Source: an uncultured Mycoplasmatota bacterium (GTDB lineage Bacteria > Bacillota_I > Bacilli_A > RF39 > UBA660). Taken from it: a stretch of DNA of 18,567 nucleotides. The stretch is from positions 1 through 18,567 of the forward strand of contig CAOKNI010000021.1 in assembly GCA_948470005.1 (NCBI GenBank), in the 5' to 3' direction. A program made the translations under genes and the position numbers. The notes below the pieces were generated by a model. That model was not told the DNA's origin. It did not search any database and saw only the letters and a list, made by a program, of their open reading frames with translations. Of this stretch, positions 1 through 6,498 are shown one piece after another. Within the stretch, counting starts at the first letter, position 1. Every line of letters begins with the position of its first letter.

Positions 1-26
1 TCTTTTTTTAAATTTTTTACATTTTT

Positions 27-52
27 CAAAAAACTATTGACTATTCATAGTT
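27..52 (-). terminator. Intrinsic terminator candidate after the ABC-F gene
   Basis: Read on the minus strand, AACTAT (52-47) and ATAGTT (37-32) can form a 6-bp stem with a 9-nt loop, followed directly by TTTT (31-28). It lies about 16 bases past the ABC-F stop codon. The stem is short and AT-rich, so efficiency is uncertain. Confidence 0.5.
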
Positions 53-67
53 GGTCTCTTTCTAACT

Positions 68-1930
68 TTAAATGCTTCCTTCTAACTTTTCTAATAATTT
101 TAAAAGTTCCTCTTCCAAATTTGCAATTAATTCATTTATTTCTTTAGCCTTTTCATAGTCAGTGTAAACCTCTGGCTCAAATAAAGACTCTTTTAATGTT
201 TTAATTTTCTCTTCTAGCTTCCCAATTTCTTTTTCTATTTTTTTGTTTACTTTCTCTTGTTCTTTTGAATTATTAACTTTTTTAACCTTTTCTTTTACAT
301 TCATAACTTCTACAACATCATCATATTGTTCTTTCTTATCTAAATATTCCTTATAAGTTAAATCATAATAGCTTGTTTTATCTTTATCAAATACCAAAAT
401 AGAAGTTGCTATCTTATCTAAAAAAAATCTATCATGAGAAACAAATAAAATAGTTCCTTCATAAGAAGCTAAAATTTGTTCTAATTTAGACTTACCTAAA
501 ATATCTAAATGATTAGTCGGTTCATCTAAAACTAAAAAATTAGGATTAGCATAAATTATTTTACACAAATTTAATCGCACTTTTTCGCCACCTGATAAAA
601 CTGCAATTTTTTTATTTAAATCACTTTCATAAAACATAAATGAGGCTAAAACATGATGAAGCTCATAATCATTTAACTTAGGAAAAGCATTAGTAGCTTC
701 TTCCCAAACGGTTTTATTATTATCTAGTGTATCTAGCTGCTGCGAAAAATATCCAATACTAACATTGCTACCCATTGTATATTTACCACCAAGAGATGGA
801 ATAAATCCCATTATTGTTTTCAAAAATGTTGATTTACCACTTCCGTTAGCACCAATTATTCCTAGCCTATTACTTCTAAAAAGCTTAAAGGATACTTCAT
901 TTAAAGGGTTATTATATCCTATTACTAAGTTATCAACTTCTAAAACTAGGTTTTTACTAGGTTTAAATTCTATATTCTTAATATTAAATGTCCTTGTACT
1001 TGCTTTTTCTGGTTTAGCAATTTTTACCATCCGTTCCATTTGCTTTAATTTTGCCATTGCCATACTGGCCTTTGATGGTTTATATCTAAATCTATCTGCA
1101 ATACTTTGTAATCTTTTTATTTCACTTTGTTGATATTCATAATCCTTTAACGTTTTTTCATATCTTCTTACTTTTTCTTTTTCATAATAGCTATAATTAC
1201 CATTAAAGACTTCTGTTTTTCCATATTCTATTTCGTATATTTTCGTTACCACTTTATCAATAAACATTCTGTCATGAGATACTATTATTACCACTTTTTT
1301 ATAGTTTTTGAGATATTCTTCTAGCCATAAAATTGCTTCAATATCTAAATGATTAGTTGGTTCATCTAACAATAGTAAATCAGGCTTACTAAGTAAAAGC
1401 TTTAAAAATGCTATCTTTGTTCTTTCTCCACCAGAAAAATTACTAACTTTTTTTCCTAAATCTTCATCTTTAAAGCCAAAACTTTTTAAAGCTCTTAAAT
1501 ATTCTTTTTTGTAATTATATCCTCCTATAATATTATATTTATTTATTAAGTCTTCATATAAGGAAATAGTTTTAGCATCAGCACCATTTGCCAATTCTTT
1601 CTCAAGCTTTTCTATTTTCTTTTCTAAAATTACAATTTCTTCATATGACCGTAAAATTTCTTCTTGTAAAGTAAAAGTGCTATCATCTAAGCTATTTTGC
1701 TTTAAATAACCTATATTTTTTATATCACTTTTAATAATCTGAAAATCAAATTCCCCCACCCCTTCTTCAAACATCTCATTATCTATTAAAGCTTTAAGAA
1801 GAGTTGATTTACCTGCTCCATTCCGGCCAATAATAGCTACTCTTTCTTTTTCTTTTATTTCTATATTAATTTCTTCTAAAATTGTTTTAGCCTGAATTGT
1901 AATAGCTCCATTAGTAATTTTATAATACAT
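68..1930 (-). CDS. ABC-F family ATPase (YdiF/Uup-like), ribosome-associated
   Basis: Soluble twin-ABC protein of 620 aa without membrane segments, as expected for ABC-F translation factors that bind the ribosomal E site. ABC1 shows Walker A GRNGAGKST (35-43), signature FSGGE (165-169) and Walker B LLLDEPTNHLD (186-196). ABC2 shows GANGSGKST (360-368), LSGGE (445-449) and VLDEPTNHLD (467-476). Between them, about residues 245-310, is the charged P-site tRNA-interaction linker with the family's PSKASMAMAKLKQMERM stretch. Residues 541-620 form a Lys/Glu-rich C-terminal coiled coil, as in YdiF/Uup types. The start is an ATG preceded by GGTGGAG (minus strand 1947-1941). The gene has its own promoter and terminator and looks monocistronic. 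Antibiotic-resistance ABC-Fs share these motifs, but the coiled-coil tail and very short leader without attenuator favour a housekeeping YdiF-like protein. The exact subfamily is uncertain. Confidence 0.93.
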   Translation of the reverse strand: MYYKITNGAITIQAKTILEEINIEIKEKERVAIIGRNGAGKSTLLKALIDNEMFEEGVGEFDFQIIKSDIKNIGYLKQNSLDDSTFTLQEEILRSYEEIVILEKKIEKLEKELANGADAKTISLYEDLINKYNIIGGYNYKKEYLRALKSFGFKDEDLGKKVSNFSGGERTKIAFLKLLLSKPDLLLLDEPTNHLDIEAILWLEEYLKNYKKVVIIVSHDRMFIDKVVTKIYEIEYGKTEVFNGNYSYYEKEKVRRYEKTLKDYEYQQSEIKRLQSIADRFRYKPSKASMAMAKLKQMERMVKIAKPEKASTRTFNIKNIEFKPSKNLVLEVDNLVIGYNNPLNEVSFKLFRSNRLGIIGANGSGKSTFLKTIMGFIPSLGGKYTMGSNVSIGYFSQQLDTLDNNKTVWEEATNAFPKLNDYELHHVLASFMFYESDLNKKIAVLSGGEKVRLNLCKIIYANPNFLVLDEPTNHLDILGKSKLEQILASYEGTILFVSHDRFFLDKIATSILVFDKDKTSYYDLTYKEYLDKKEQYDDVVEVMNVKEKVKKVNNSKEQEKVNKKIEKEIGKLEEKIKTLKESLFEPEVYTDYEKAKEINELIANLEEELLKLLEKLEGSI

Positions 1931-1962
1931 AAAGTATCATCTCCACCGAAATAATTTAATTT

Positions 1963-1991
1963 ATTTTATCATATTTTAATTTACATTACAA
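1963..1991 (-). promoter_or_regulatory. Promoter of the ABC-F gene
   Basis: Minus-strand -35 TTGTAA (1991-1986), 17-nt spacer, -10 TAAAAT (1968-1963). The predicted start near 1956 gives a leader of about 26 nt. The ABC-F gene therefore need not be transcribed through the small locus upstream of it. Confidence 0.6.
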
Positions 1992-2034
1992 ATTAAATGA
2001 AGTGGTAATGTCGGAATTTGTCGACCGTTTTTTC

Positions 2035-2063
2035 TTTACTTTTAAATACTAATAATCTACAAT
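2035..2063 (+). promoter_or_regulatory. Promoter of the 27-aa fold-back locus
   Basis: -35 TTTACT (2035-2040), 17-nt spacer, -10 TACAAT (2058-2063). The predicted start (2069-2072) falls at or just before the 5' arm of the inverted repeat that begins at 2072, so the RNA would carry that arm at its extreme 5' end. Confidence 0.55.
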
Positions 2064-2109
2064 AATTAACCAGAGCGTTAGGGCTAATGTTTTAACTTAT
2101 AATCCATTT

Positions 2110-2154
2110 CTTTCCTCCTTTACTATTTAAGGATTTTGTACCTTTGGAAGGAAG
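2110..2154 (+). promoter_or_regulatory. Shine-Dalgarno-sequestering helix of the 27-aa ORF
   Basis: The strong SD GGAAGGAAG (2146-2154), 7 nt before the ATG, can pair with CTTTCCTCC (2110-2118): eight of nine positions, one of them a G-U wobble. A nested AAGG/CCTT hairpin (2129-2144) would bring the strands together. This predicts poor translation unless the RNA is refolded or processed. The pairing was worked out by hand. Confidence 0.5.
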
Positions 2155-2161
2155 TGATATT

Positions 2162-2245
2162 ATGGAGTTTCGGATAAAAGTAATTTTTCCCTTTAAAAAA
2201 ACATTAGTTATTAAGCTTCGACTAATGTTTATTACTAAGCATTAG
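2162..2245 (+). CDS. 27-aa cationic peptide, candidate type I toxin or leader peptide
   Basis: Short ORF starting at an ATG 7 nt after a strong SD (GGAAGGAAG) and ending with TAG at 2243. The peptide begins MEFRIKVIFPFKK. It is strongly basic (five Lys, two Arg, one His, one Glu), and its hydrophobic residues alternate with the charges, so an amphipathic segment is plausible but a full transmembrane helix is not. The ORF sits inside a fold-back inverted repeat, and its SD can be sequestered. A minus-strand promoter and terminator define an antisense RNA over its 3' half. This context, not the peptide sequence, suggests a type I toxin. It could instead be a regulatory leader peptide for the helicase that starts 66 nt later. 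I recognise no family. Existence as a translated ORF is fairly likely; function is open. Confidence 0.55.
   Translation: MEFRIKVIFPFKKTLVIKLRLMFITKH
2195..2230 (-). terminator. Intrinsic terminator on the minus strand
   Basis: AAACATTAGT (2230-2221) and ACTAATGTTT (2208-2199) form a perfect 10-bp stem with a 12-nt loop. The minus strand continues as T down to 2195. In the plus direction the stem is followed by ATTACT, so termination there is unlikely. Confidence 0.6.
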
Positions 2246-2266
2246 TTCGCATCCTAACGCTCTACA
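2195..2266 (-). ncRNA. Candidate antisense RNA of the 27-aa locus
   Basis: Minus-strand RNA of about 70 nt, defined by a promoter at 2300-2272 and an intrinsic terminator ending at 2195. It overlaps the last 17 codons and the 3' flank of the 27-aa ORF. Its 5' end is the same repeat arm (AGAGCGTTAGG) that starts the plus-strand RNA. ACTAATG (2246-2240) could also pair with CATTAGT (2227-2221), competing with the terminator stem. A role as antitoxin or attenuator is inferred from layout only. Confidence 0.5.
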
Positions 2267-2271
2267 ACTTA

Positions 2272-2300
2272 AGTTTATCATATATTTTTTATAAATGCAA
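2272..2300 (-). promoter_or_regulatory. Promoter of the antisense RNA in the 27-aa locus
   Basis: Minus-strand -35 TTGCAT (2300-2295), 17-nt spacer, -10 TAAACT (2277-2272). The predicted start (about 2266-2263) falls at the outer arm of the inverted repeat. The -35 box lies just upstream of the helicase SD, so the two divergent units share about 30 bases. Confidence 0.45.
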
Positions 2301-2311
2301 CTTGGAGGTTT

Positions 2312-3751
2312 ATGAAAGTAGAAGTTTTAGGAAACACATTAGATAAAGAGCAAACAAAAGCAGCTACATTAGTTAAACGTAATTCAATGATTATTGCTGG
2401 CGCTGGTTCTGGCAAAAGCCTCACTATGGTTGGTAAAATAAAATATTTAGTGAAGCACGAAAATATTAATATTAATGATATATTATGTATTACTTTTACC
2501 AACAATGCCGCGGAAAGTCTCCAAAATAAAATAAAAAAGGAATTAAACCTAGATAATAAAGTTTATACTTTTCATAAACTAGCCTTAGAAATATTAAATG
2601 AGCATCATATTGAATATAAAATATGTAATGCTGAGTTATTAGATTATTTAATTACCGAAATATTTAATAGTATTAAATTTCAATTTTTTGAAAAATTCTT
2701 TTTAACAAAAAACTATCAAACATCTCCTGAATTTTTAAATTATAAAAATATCATATCACGGTTTATTAAACTTTATATTTCTAACTTCTATGAATTAAAT
2801 CACTTTGATAAATTAATTAAAAAAGCAAAAAAAAGAGATAAACCCCATTTAATTATTATTAAAAAAATTTATGAAATGTATTTATTAGAAAAAAATTCTA
2901 ATGGTGAAATAGATTTTGATGATATGATATATATGGCTACTTTTCTTGTAAAAAATAAAGGTATTAAGAAAAACTATAAATATATAATTATTGATGAATA
3001 CCAGGATACTTCTCAAGTTCGAGAAAATTTAGTTCGGGAAATAATTAATAAAACACAGGCATATATAACTGTAGTTGGAGATGACTTTCAATCTATTTAT
3101 CGTTTTTCAGGTTGTGATTTAAATAGTTTTTTAGATTTTTCATATCACTTTAAACACGTCAAGAAACTATATTTAACTAATACTTATCGTAATAGCCAGG
3201 AGCTAATTAATGTAGCAGGCTCATTCGTCATGAAAAATAAGCGACAAATAAAGAAAAACTTAAAGTCAAAGAAGAATATTCCTAAGCCTATTGTTATTTT
3301 TTATTATAAGAATTCCCAGAAAGATTTTTTAAAAGCTTTAAATCTTATAAATTCTCCCAATTTAATGGTTTTAGGTCGCAACAATAATGACATTTTTAAG
3401 TTTATTGATGCATCTTATATTACAAATAATATAATTACTTATCCTGAGAAAAATATTTATTATAAAACTATTCATAAATCTAAAGGTTTAGAAGAAGATA
3501 ACATACTGATAATTAATCTAACCAATAACACTAATTCTCTTCCTTCTCAAATAAAAGAAGAAAATATTTTAAGATATGTGTTAATTCACAAAGATATTTA
3601 TCCTTATGAAGAAGAAAGAAGACTGTTTTATGTTGCTCTAACTCGAACGAAAAATTATTGCTATTTATTTGTTCCCAAGAAAAACCCTTCTATCTTTATA
3701 GAAGAGCTTGTTAAAAATTATAAAAAATACATTGTATTCATTAATTTATAA
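2312..3751 (+). CDS. Short helicase IV-like (HelD/UvrD superfamily 1A) DNA helicase
   Basis: ATP-dependent 3'-5' DNA helicase of the UvrD/Rep superfamily, 479 aa. All core motifs are present: Q motif LDKEQ (10-14), Walker A AGAGSGKS (29-36), motif Ia ITFTNNAA (60-67), Walker B IIDEYQD (226-232), motif III VVGDDFQSIYRFSG (254-267), motif IV TYRNS (291-295), motif V TIHKSKGLE (386-394) and motif VI ERRLFYVALTRTK (435-447). GDDFQSIYRFSG and the NTYRNSQELIN region resemble helicase IV more than PcrA/UvrD. At 479 aa it is much shorter than PcrA (about 720) or E. coli helicase IV (about 680); the 1B and 2B insertions must be reduced. The ATG follows GGAGG (2304-2308). This is the only large plus-strand gene. 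It ends 20 nt before the convergent transglutaminase-like gene. No convincing promoter of its own was seen, so it may be transcribed from the 2035 promoter. A role in repair or recombination is inferred from the family. Confidence 0.88.
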   Translation: MKVEVLGNTLDKEQTKAATLVKRNSMIIAGAGSGKSLTMVGKIKYLVKHENININDILCITFTNNAAESLQNKIKKELNLDNKVYTFHKLALEILNEHHIEYKICNAELLDYLITEIFNSIKFQFFEKFFLTKNYQTSPEFLNYKNIISRFIKLYISNFYELNHFDKLIKKAKKRDKPHLIIIKKIYEMYLLEKNSNGEIDFDDMIYMATFLVKNKGIKKNYKYIIIDEYQDTSQVRENLVREIINKTQAYITVVGDDFQSIYRFSGCDLNSFLDFSYHFKHVKKLYLTNTYRNSQELINVAGSFVMKNKRQIKKNLKSKKNIPKPIVIFYYKNSQKDFLKALNLINSPNLMVLGRNNNDIFKFIDASYITNNIITYPEKNIYYKTIHKSKGLEEDNILIINLTNNTNSLPSQIKEENILRYVLIHKDIYPYEEERRLFYVALTRTKNYCYLFVPKKNPSIFIEELVKNYKKYIVFINL

Positions 3752-3771
3752 TTAAACTTTTATTAAATGGA

Positions 3772-4575
3772 TTATGAAAGTTTGGGAGCTTCACCTAATG
3801 GATCAACTAACTTACTATTTTCTCTACCACTATCATATGTAACAATTATATTCATACTTCGATAAGGATTATAATGTGCTACAGTAATTGATATTCCTAA
3901 GTCTGAAATTGGCGAGCTTAATAAAGTAAAAGATTCCTCATCTATCTGTGCTATTAAGGGACTAATTTGATTATTTATTAAATTTGGCAAAGAAGTATCA
4001 AAAATATAATATTTTCCATTATATTCTATTAAATTATAACAATAGTCTTCTTTTTTGTTATTTCTTAAGATACCCGATGCTTTAAAAAAGCTATTTATAC
4101 CTAAATATTTTAGTAAATTCTGGGCAAGAGCGGCTCTTTCAACACACATTGCCGCACCTGTTCCTTTTAAATTAGAAATTTTATTATTTTGACTTTCAAT
4201 AAAATCTTCAGGATAATAATACGTCATCCTTGCATCTATATTAACAAAACCACCGAAAAACTCATTTACCGTTTCTAATATTATACAAGATAATTCGTAT
4301 ATATTAAAGTTATCAATGCCTCTAAGCTTCGATTCCAATAATAAATAAGCATCTTTAATATCTCCCATTTTGGCATTAGCATTATTTCCAAGTCCCGTTT
4401 CTATAGCTATTAATTCTTCTTTAAAATAGCCACTAAACGAAGAAAGATAACCACCACGAACTATACCATTAGTGAAATTAGCTCCTATGATATTTTTACG
4501 CATTACTCCTTCTCCATATTTGACATTATCACCTTCTACTATGACTTTAGTTCCATTATTTCTTATATATTCCAT
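3772..4575 (-). CDS. Transglutaminase-like (papain-fold) domain protein, likely non-canonical active site
   Basis: Cytoplasmic-looking protein of 267 aa without signal peptide or membrane segment. Residues 138-198 resemble the transglutaminase-like core. GTGAAMCVERAALAQNLLK places a Cys at 144 at the start of a helix. NLIEYNGKYYIFDTS follows, with Asp193 where the third triad residue would be. The usual His in the H-x-W-N block is not there: the equivalent stretch is DYCYN (177-181), with Tyr178 at the expected His position. The protein may be inactive, use another residue, or act as a binding module. The N-terminal 110 residues are not recognised. It has its own promoter with a start point at the SD AAGGTGAT (4589-4582), so the leader is only about 14 nt. 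It is convergent with the helicase gene. The fold call is by motif, not by search. Confidence 0.6.
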   Translation of the reverse strand: MEYIRNNGTKVIVEGDNVKYGEGVMRKNIIGANFTNGIVRGGYLSSFSGYFKEELIAIETGLGNNANAKMGDIKDAYLLLESKLRGIDNFNIYELSCIILETVNEFFGGFVNIDARMTYYYPEDFIESQNNKISNLKGTGAAMCVERAALAQNLLKYLGINSFFKASGILRNNKKEDYCYNLIEYNGKYYIFDTSLPNLINNQISPLIAQIDEESFTLLSSPISDLGISITVAHYNPYRSMNIIVTYDSGRENSKLVDPLGEAPKLS

Positions 4576-4595
4576 TAGATAATCACCTTAGCAAA

Positions 4596-4624
4596 ATTAT
4601 ACAATATATTTTTCGTCCTTTCAA
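4596..4624 (-). promoter_or_regulatory. Promoter of the transglutaminase-like gene
   Basis: Minus-strand -35 TTGAAA (4624-4619), 17-nt spacer, -10 TATAAT (4601-4596). The predicted start near 4589 is the first base of the SD AAGGTGAT, giving an unusually short leader. Confidence 0.75.
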
Positions 4625-4662
4625 TATATTCCACTCGCAACAGCTGTTCTTATTATGGTTAC

Positions 4663-4704
4663 AGAAGATTAGTTATTAAAGAATTTAATTTATAATTATC
4701 TTCT
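4663..4704. repeat. Inverted repeat at the end of the GNAT gene
   Basis: AGAAGATTAGTTAT (4663-4676) faces ATAATTATCTTCT (4692-4704). It is a stem of about 13 bp with one bulged base, one G-U pair and a 15-nt loop, overlapping the GNAT stop codon. There is no T-run after it on the minus strand, so it is not a classical terminator. It may protect the 3' end, or be chance in AT-rich DNA. Confidence 0.35.
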
Positions 4705-5259
4705 TGAGTTTGTAAATTCTCTAAAAATATCACTTGAAAGTAATTTATCTAAATCTTGATATAAAGCTGTCTTATAATTGACTGATACTGCGCCCGTACT
4801 TAAATAAGTTTTCCAAGCTATTTCGTTTGTTATTCCTCTTACTAAAACATCAGTTATATTAAGCTCTCGCAAATAGCAAAACATTAAATATATTAATTCC
4901 TTAGATTTTCCTAACCCTCTAAAATTTTCTTCGATATAAATTGCATATCCGGCATGATTTTGAAATATTTCATAATAATCTTTTATTTCAGCTGGTAACA
5001 TATCGGATGTAATTAAACCTGTAGTTAAAGAAGCGGTATTATCAGCAAATATAGAGGCACTTATATAGCCTACACATATGCCACTTTCCATTAGCATAAT
5101 TGTGCAAGTTCCTAAAGTATTTTTTACTGTTTTAATTTTAAACTTACTATTGTTAATATAATTTAAATCACGATTAAATTCTTCATTTGTATATTCTTCT
5201 ATTAAATAATAACAATTCCCATTTTCTAAATCTATTTTAGATATATTTACATTTTCCAT
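4696..5259 (-). CDS. GNAT family N-acetyltransferase
   Basis: Acetyl-CoA-dependent N-acetyltransferase, 187 aa; the acceptor cannot be inferred. Residues 53-68 look like the central beta strands (GICVGYISA). Residues 106-130 carry motif A: IYIEENFRGLGKSKEL has the R-G-x-G-K loop that binds the CoA pyrophosphate (114-119). The C-terminal part, NEIAWKTYLSTGAVSVN, fits motif B. A longer reading frame opens at a TTG at 5271, but that codon overlaps the SD. The ATG at 5259, five bases after GGAGG (5269-5265), is the sound start. The gene lies 135 nt downstream of the 42-aa ORF and 120 nt upstream of the transglutaminase-like gene, which has its own promoter, so it is probably expressed alone. Confidence 0.8.
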   Translation of the reverse strand: MENVNISKIDLENGNCYYLIEEYTNEEFNRDLNYINNSKFKIKTVKNTLGTCTIMLMESGICVGYISASIFADNTASLTTGLITSDMLPAEIKDYYEIFQNHAGYAIYIEENFRGLGKSKELIYLMFCYLRELNITDVLVRGITNEIAWKTYLSTGAVSVNYKTALYQDLDKLLSSDIFREFTNSRR

Positions 5260-5328
5260 TTTTTCCTCCAACTAAATAGTTTTAAGATTATTCATTATTT
5301 ATGATTTTTATATATTTCGATATAAATA

Positions 5329-5358
5329 TTTATAAGTTCTCATCAGCACCACTTACAA
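5329..5358 (-). promoter_or_regulatory. Possible promoter of the GNAT gene
   Basis: Minus-strand TTGTAA (5358-5353), 18-nt spacer, TATAAA (5334-5329). The leader would be about 60 nt. Other AT-rich matches nearby make this only a candidate. Confidence 0.35.
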
Positions 5359-5394
5359 TATCAAAAGCATTATATTAGATAACACAAATATCTC

Positions 5395-5523
5395 TTAACT
5401 ATTTCCTCTTTTTGCCTCAGCATTTTGAAATTTATCGAAATAAGCTTTAGCGGCTAAAATATTACTGTTATCGCTATTTAATGCTAAATTATAAAATTGT
5501 TCCAAAAAAAGCTTTTCTACCAT
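5395..5523 (-). CDS. Small acidic/basic soluble protein of 42 aa, unknown
   Basis: ATG at 5523-5521, stop TAA at 5397-5395. The start lies 15 nt after the stop of the kinase-like gene. A purine-rich GAGGAAA (5540-5534) overlaps that stop and could serve as a rather distant SD. The product starts MVEKLFLEQFYNLALNSDN and ends with AKRGNS. It is polar, has no membrane segment, and reads as one or two helices (residues 2-15 and 20-37). Codon use looks like ordinary coding sequence, with no stretch of repeats. It is most likely the third gene of the thiI operon. I do not recognise a family. It could instead be the tail of a degraded gene, but it has a proper start and no upstream frame continues into it. 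Confidence 0.55.
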   Translation of the reverse strand: MVEKLFLEQFYNLALNSDNSNILAAKAYFDKFQNAEAKRGNS

Positions 5524-5538
5524 TTCTGAGAGATTTCC

Positions 5539-6498
5539 TCAATAACTATCTTTATCTTTATGATATCTAAAGTTATAAAAAAGTCCCAAATTACCTAACT
5601 TACTCTTAATTTGATTAACGATTACATCCCATGCCTTATACTCTCCACTTACTAACCCTTTTAAACAATCATTTATTACTTGCTGAACCATTTCTCCAAA
5701 GTATTTACATTCTTGCTCGTTTAATGTAAGATTGCTCGTATCATTACCATTATTATTAAAGAAAGCTAAAACATCATCTGGCATTGTTCTTAAAAGCCAT
5801 CTTCTGTGTTGACCAAAATTAGGAATTACTTTTTCCATCGCCATAAATACTTTTTGAATAATTCTATATTGTAAAACTCTAGATTCTTCCTTTTCGGCAT
5901 CTGTAGCATTTTTAGAATATAAAACACTATTATTACTATAAATAAAGCTTAACATATTATTTAAAAGAAAAACGTCTTTTAGAGAATTAAAATCAAAAGT
6001 TTTATCTGTTAGTTGAGGTAAATCAATAATTGTAAAACCACCATTTAAAATATCTTCATCATAAAAAATATTTTTAGACTTCAATTCCAATCCAAAATTA
6101 AATAATACTATAACATCTGCGACTAATTTTTCATAATGGCTACTAGGTGCATTTGCTAGTATTTTTTGCATAGCTAATTGTTTTTTTGCATCTTCAATAT
6201 AACAATAATTATTAAAATTTACTCCTTTAGCTCTTTCTTGTAAAACCCAACATATTGCGGTATCGCCTTCTATTTCTCTTTTTAGGCCTAAATGAGCAGG
6301 AGTTCTAACACCTTTTTTGATTTTCTCATTTGCAACAGATGCAATAACTTCCTCATTTTTCCTTGGTAGTACATCATAACCTAATTTAGTTTGATATTTT
6401 ATTAAAACCACATCTTCAAAATGATAAGCTGCACTTCCACCATCACTTGTATTAGGCATACTAGCTGATGCATTTATATAATCATCTATATTTATCAT
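5539..6498 (-). CDS. Protein-kinase-like fold protein (possible pseudokinase or APH-like), unknown role
   Basis: Soluble 319-aa protein. The N-terminus has a Gly/Ser-rich turn (TSDGGSAAYHF, 17-27) followed by DVVLIKY (29-35), like a kinase glycine loop and the beta-3 lysine (Lys34). VLQERAKG (85-92) resembles the hinge of APH/HipA-type kinases. GLELKSKNIF (136-145) aligns with HRDLKPENIL: Leu139, Lys140 and Asn143 match, but the catalytic Asp position is Glu138. GGFTIIDL (153-160) then corresponds to the DFG strand, with Asp159 as metal ligand. The C-terminal 120 residues are helical and unrecognised. The ATG overlaps the thiI stop codon by 4 nt (ATGA) and has a GGAG SD inside thiI, so the two are translationally coupled. 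The fold assignment is my reading of weak motifs. Activity, substrate and any link to tRNA thiolation are unknown. Confidence 0.5.
   Translation of the reverse strand: MINIDDYINASASMPNTSDGGSAAYHFEDVVLIKYQTKLGYDVLPRKNEEVIASVANEKIKKGVRTPAHLGLKREIEGDTAICWVLQERAKGVNFNNYCYIEDAKKQLAMQKILANAPSSHYEKLVADVIVLFNFGLELKSKNIFYDEDILNGGFTIIDLPQLTDKTFDFNSLKDVFLLNNMLSFIYSNNSVLYSKNATDAEKEESRVLQYRIIQKVFMAMEKVIPNFGQHRRWLLRTMPDDVLAFFNNNGNDTSNLTLNEQECKYFGEMVQQVINDCLKGLVSGEYKAWDVIVNQIKSKLGNLGLFYNFRYHKDKDSY

Larger units (their letters stand above)
2072..2263 (+). repeat. Long-range inverted repeat enclosing the 27-aa ORF
   Basis: AGAGCGTTAGG (2072-2082) is perfectly complementary to CCTAACGCTCT (2253-2263), an 11-bp helix. 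CTAATG (2084-2089) pairs with CATTAG (2240-2245) just inside it. In the plus-strand RNA the two ends would close on each other with the ORF in the loop, like the 5'-3' fold-back of hok-type toxin mRNAs. The gap to the ABC-F start (1931-2311, about 380 bases) contains this locus, the ABC-F promoter and nothing else recognised. Confidence 0.7.

Noticed and set aside
765..1133. Plus-strand open frame opposite the ABC-F gene
   Set aside because: It lies fully inside a well-conserved coding region and its sequence is a low-complexity reverse reading; no SD.
1931..2300. Classical leader-peptide attenuator for the ABC-F gene
   Set aside because: The short minus-strand ORF comes after, not before, the terminator, and the ABC-F gene has a good promoter close to its start.
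2278..2505. Minus-strand open frame opposite the helicase start
   Set aside because: It is the complement of helicase motifs (Walker A region), with no SD or conserved features.
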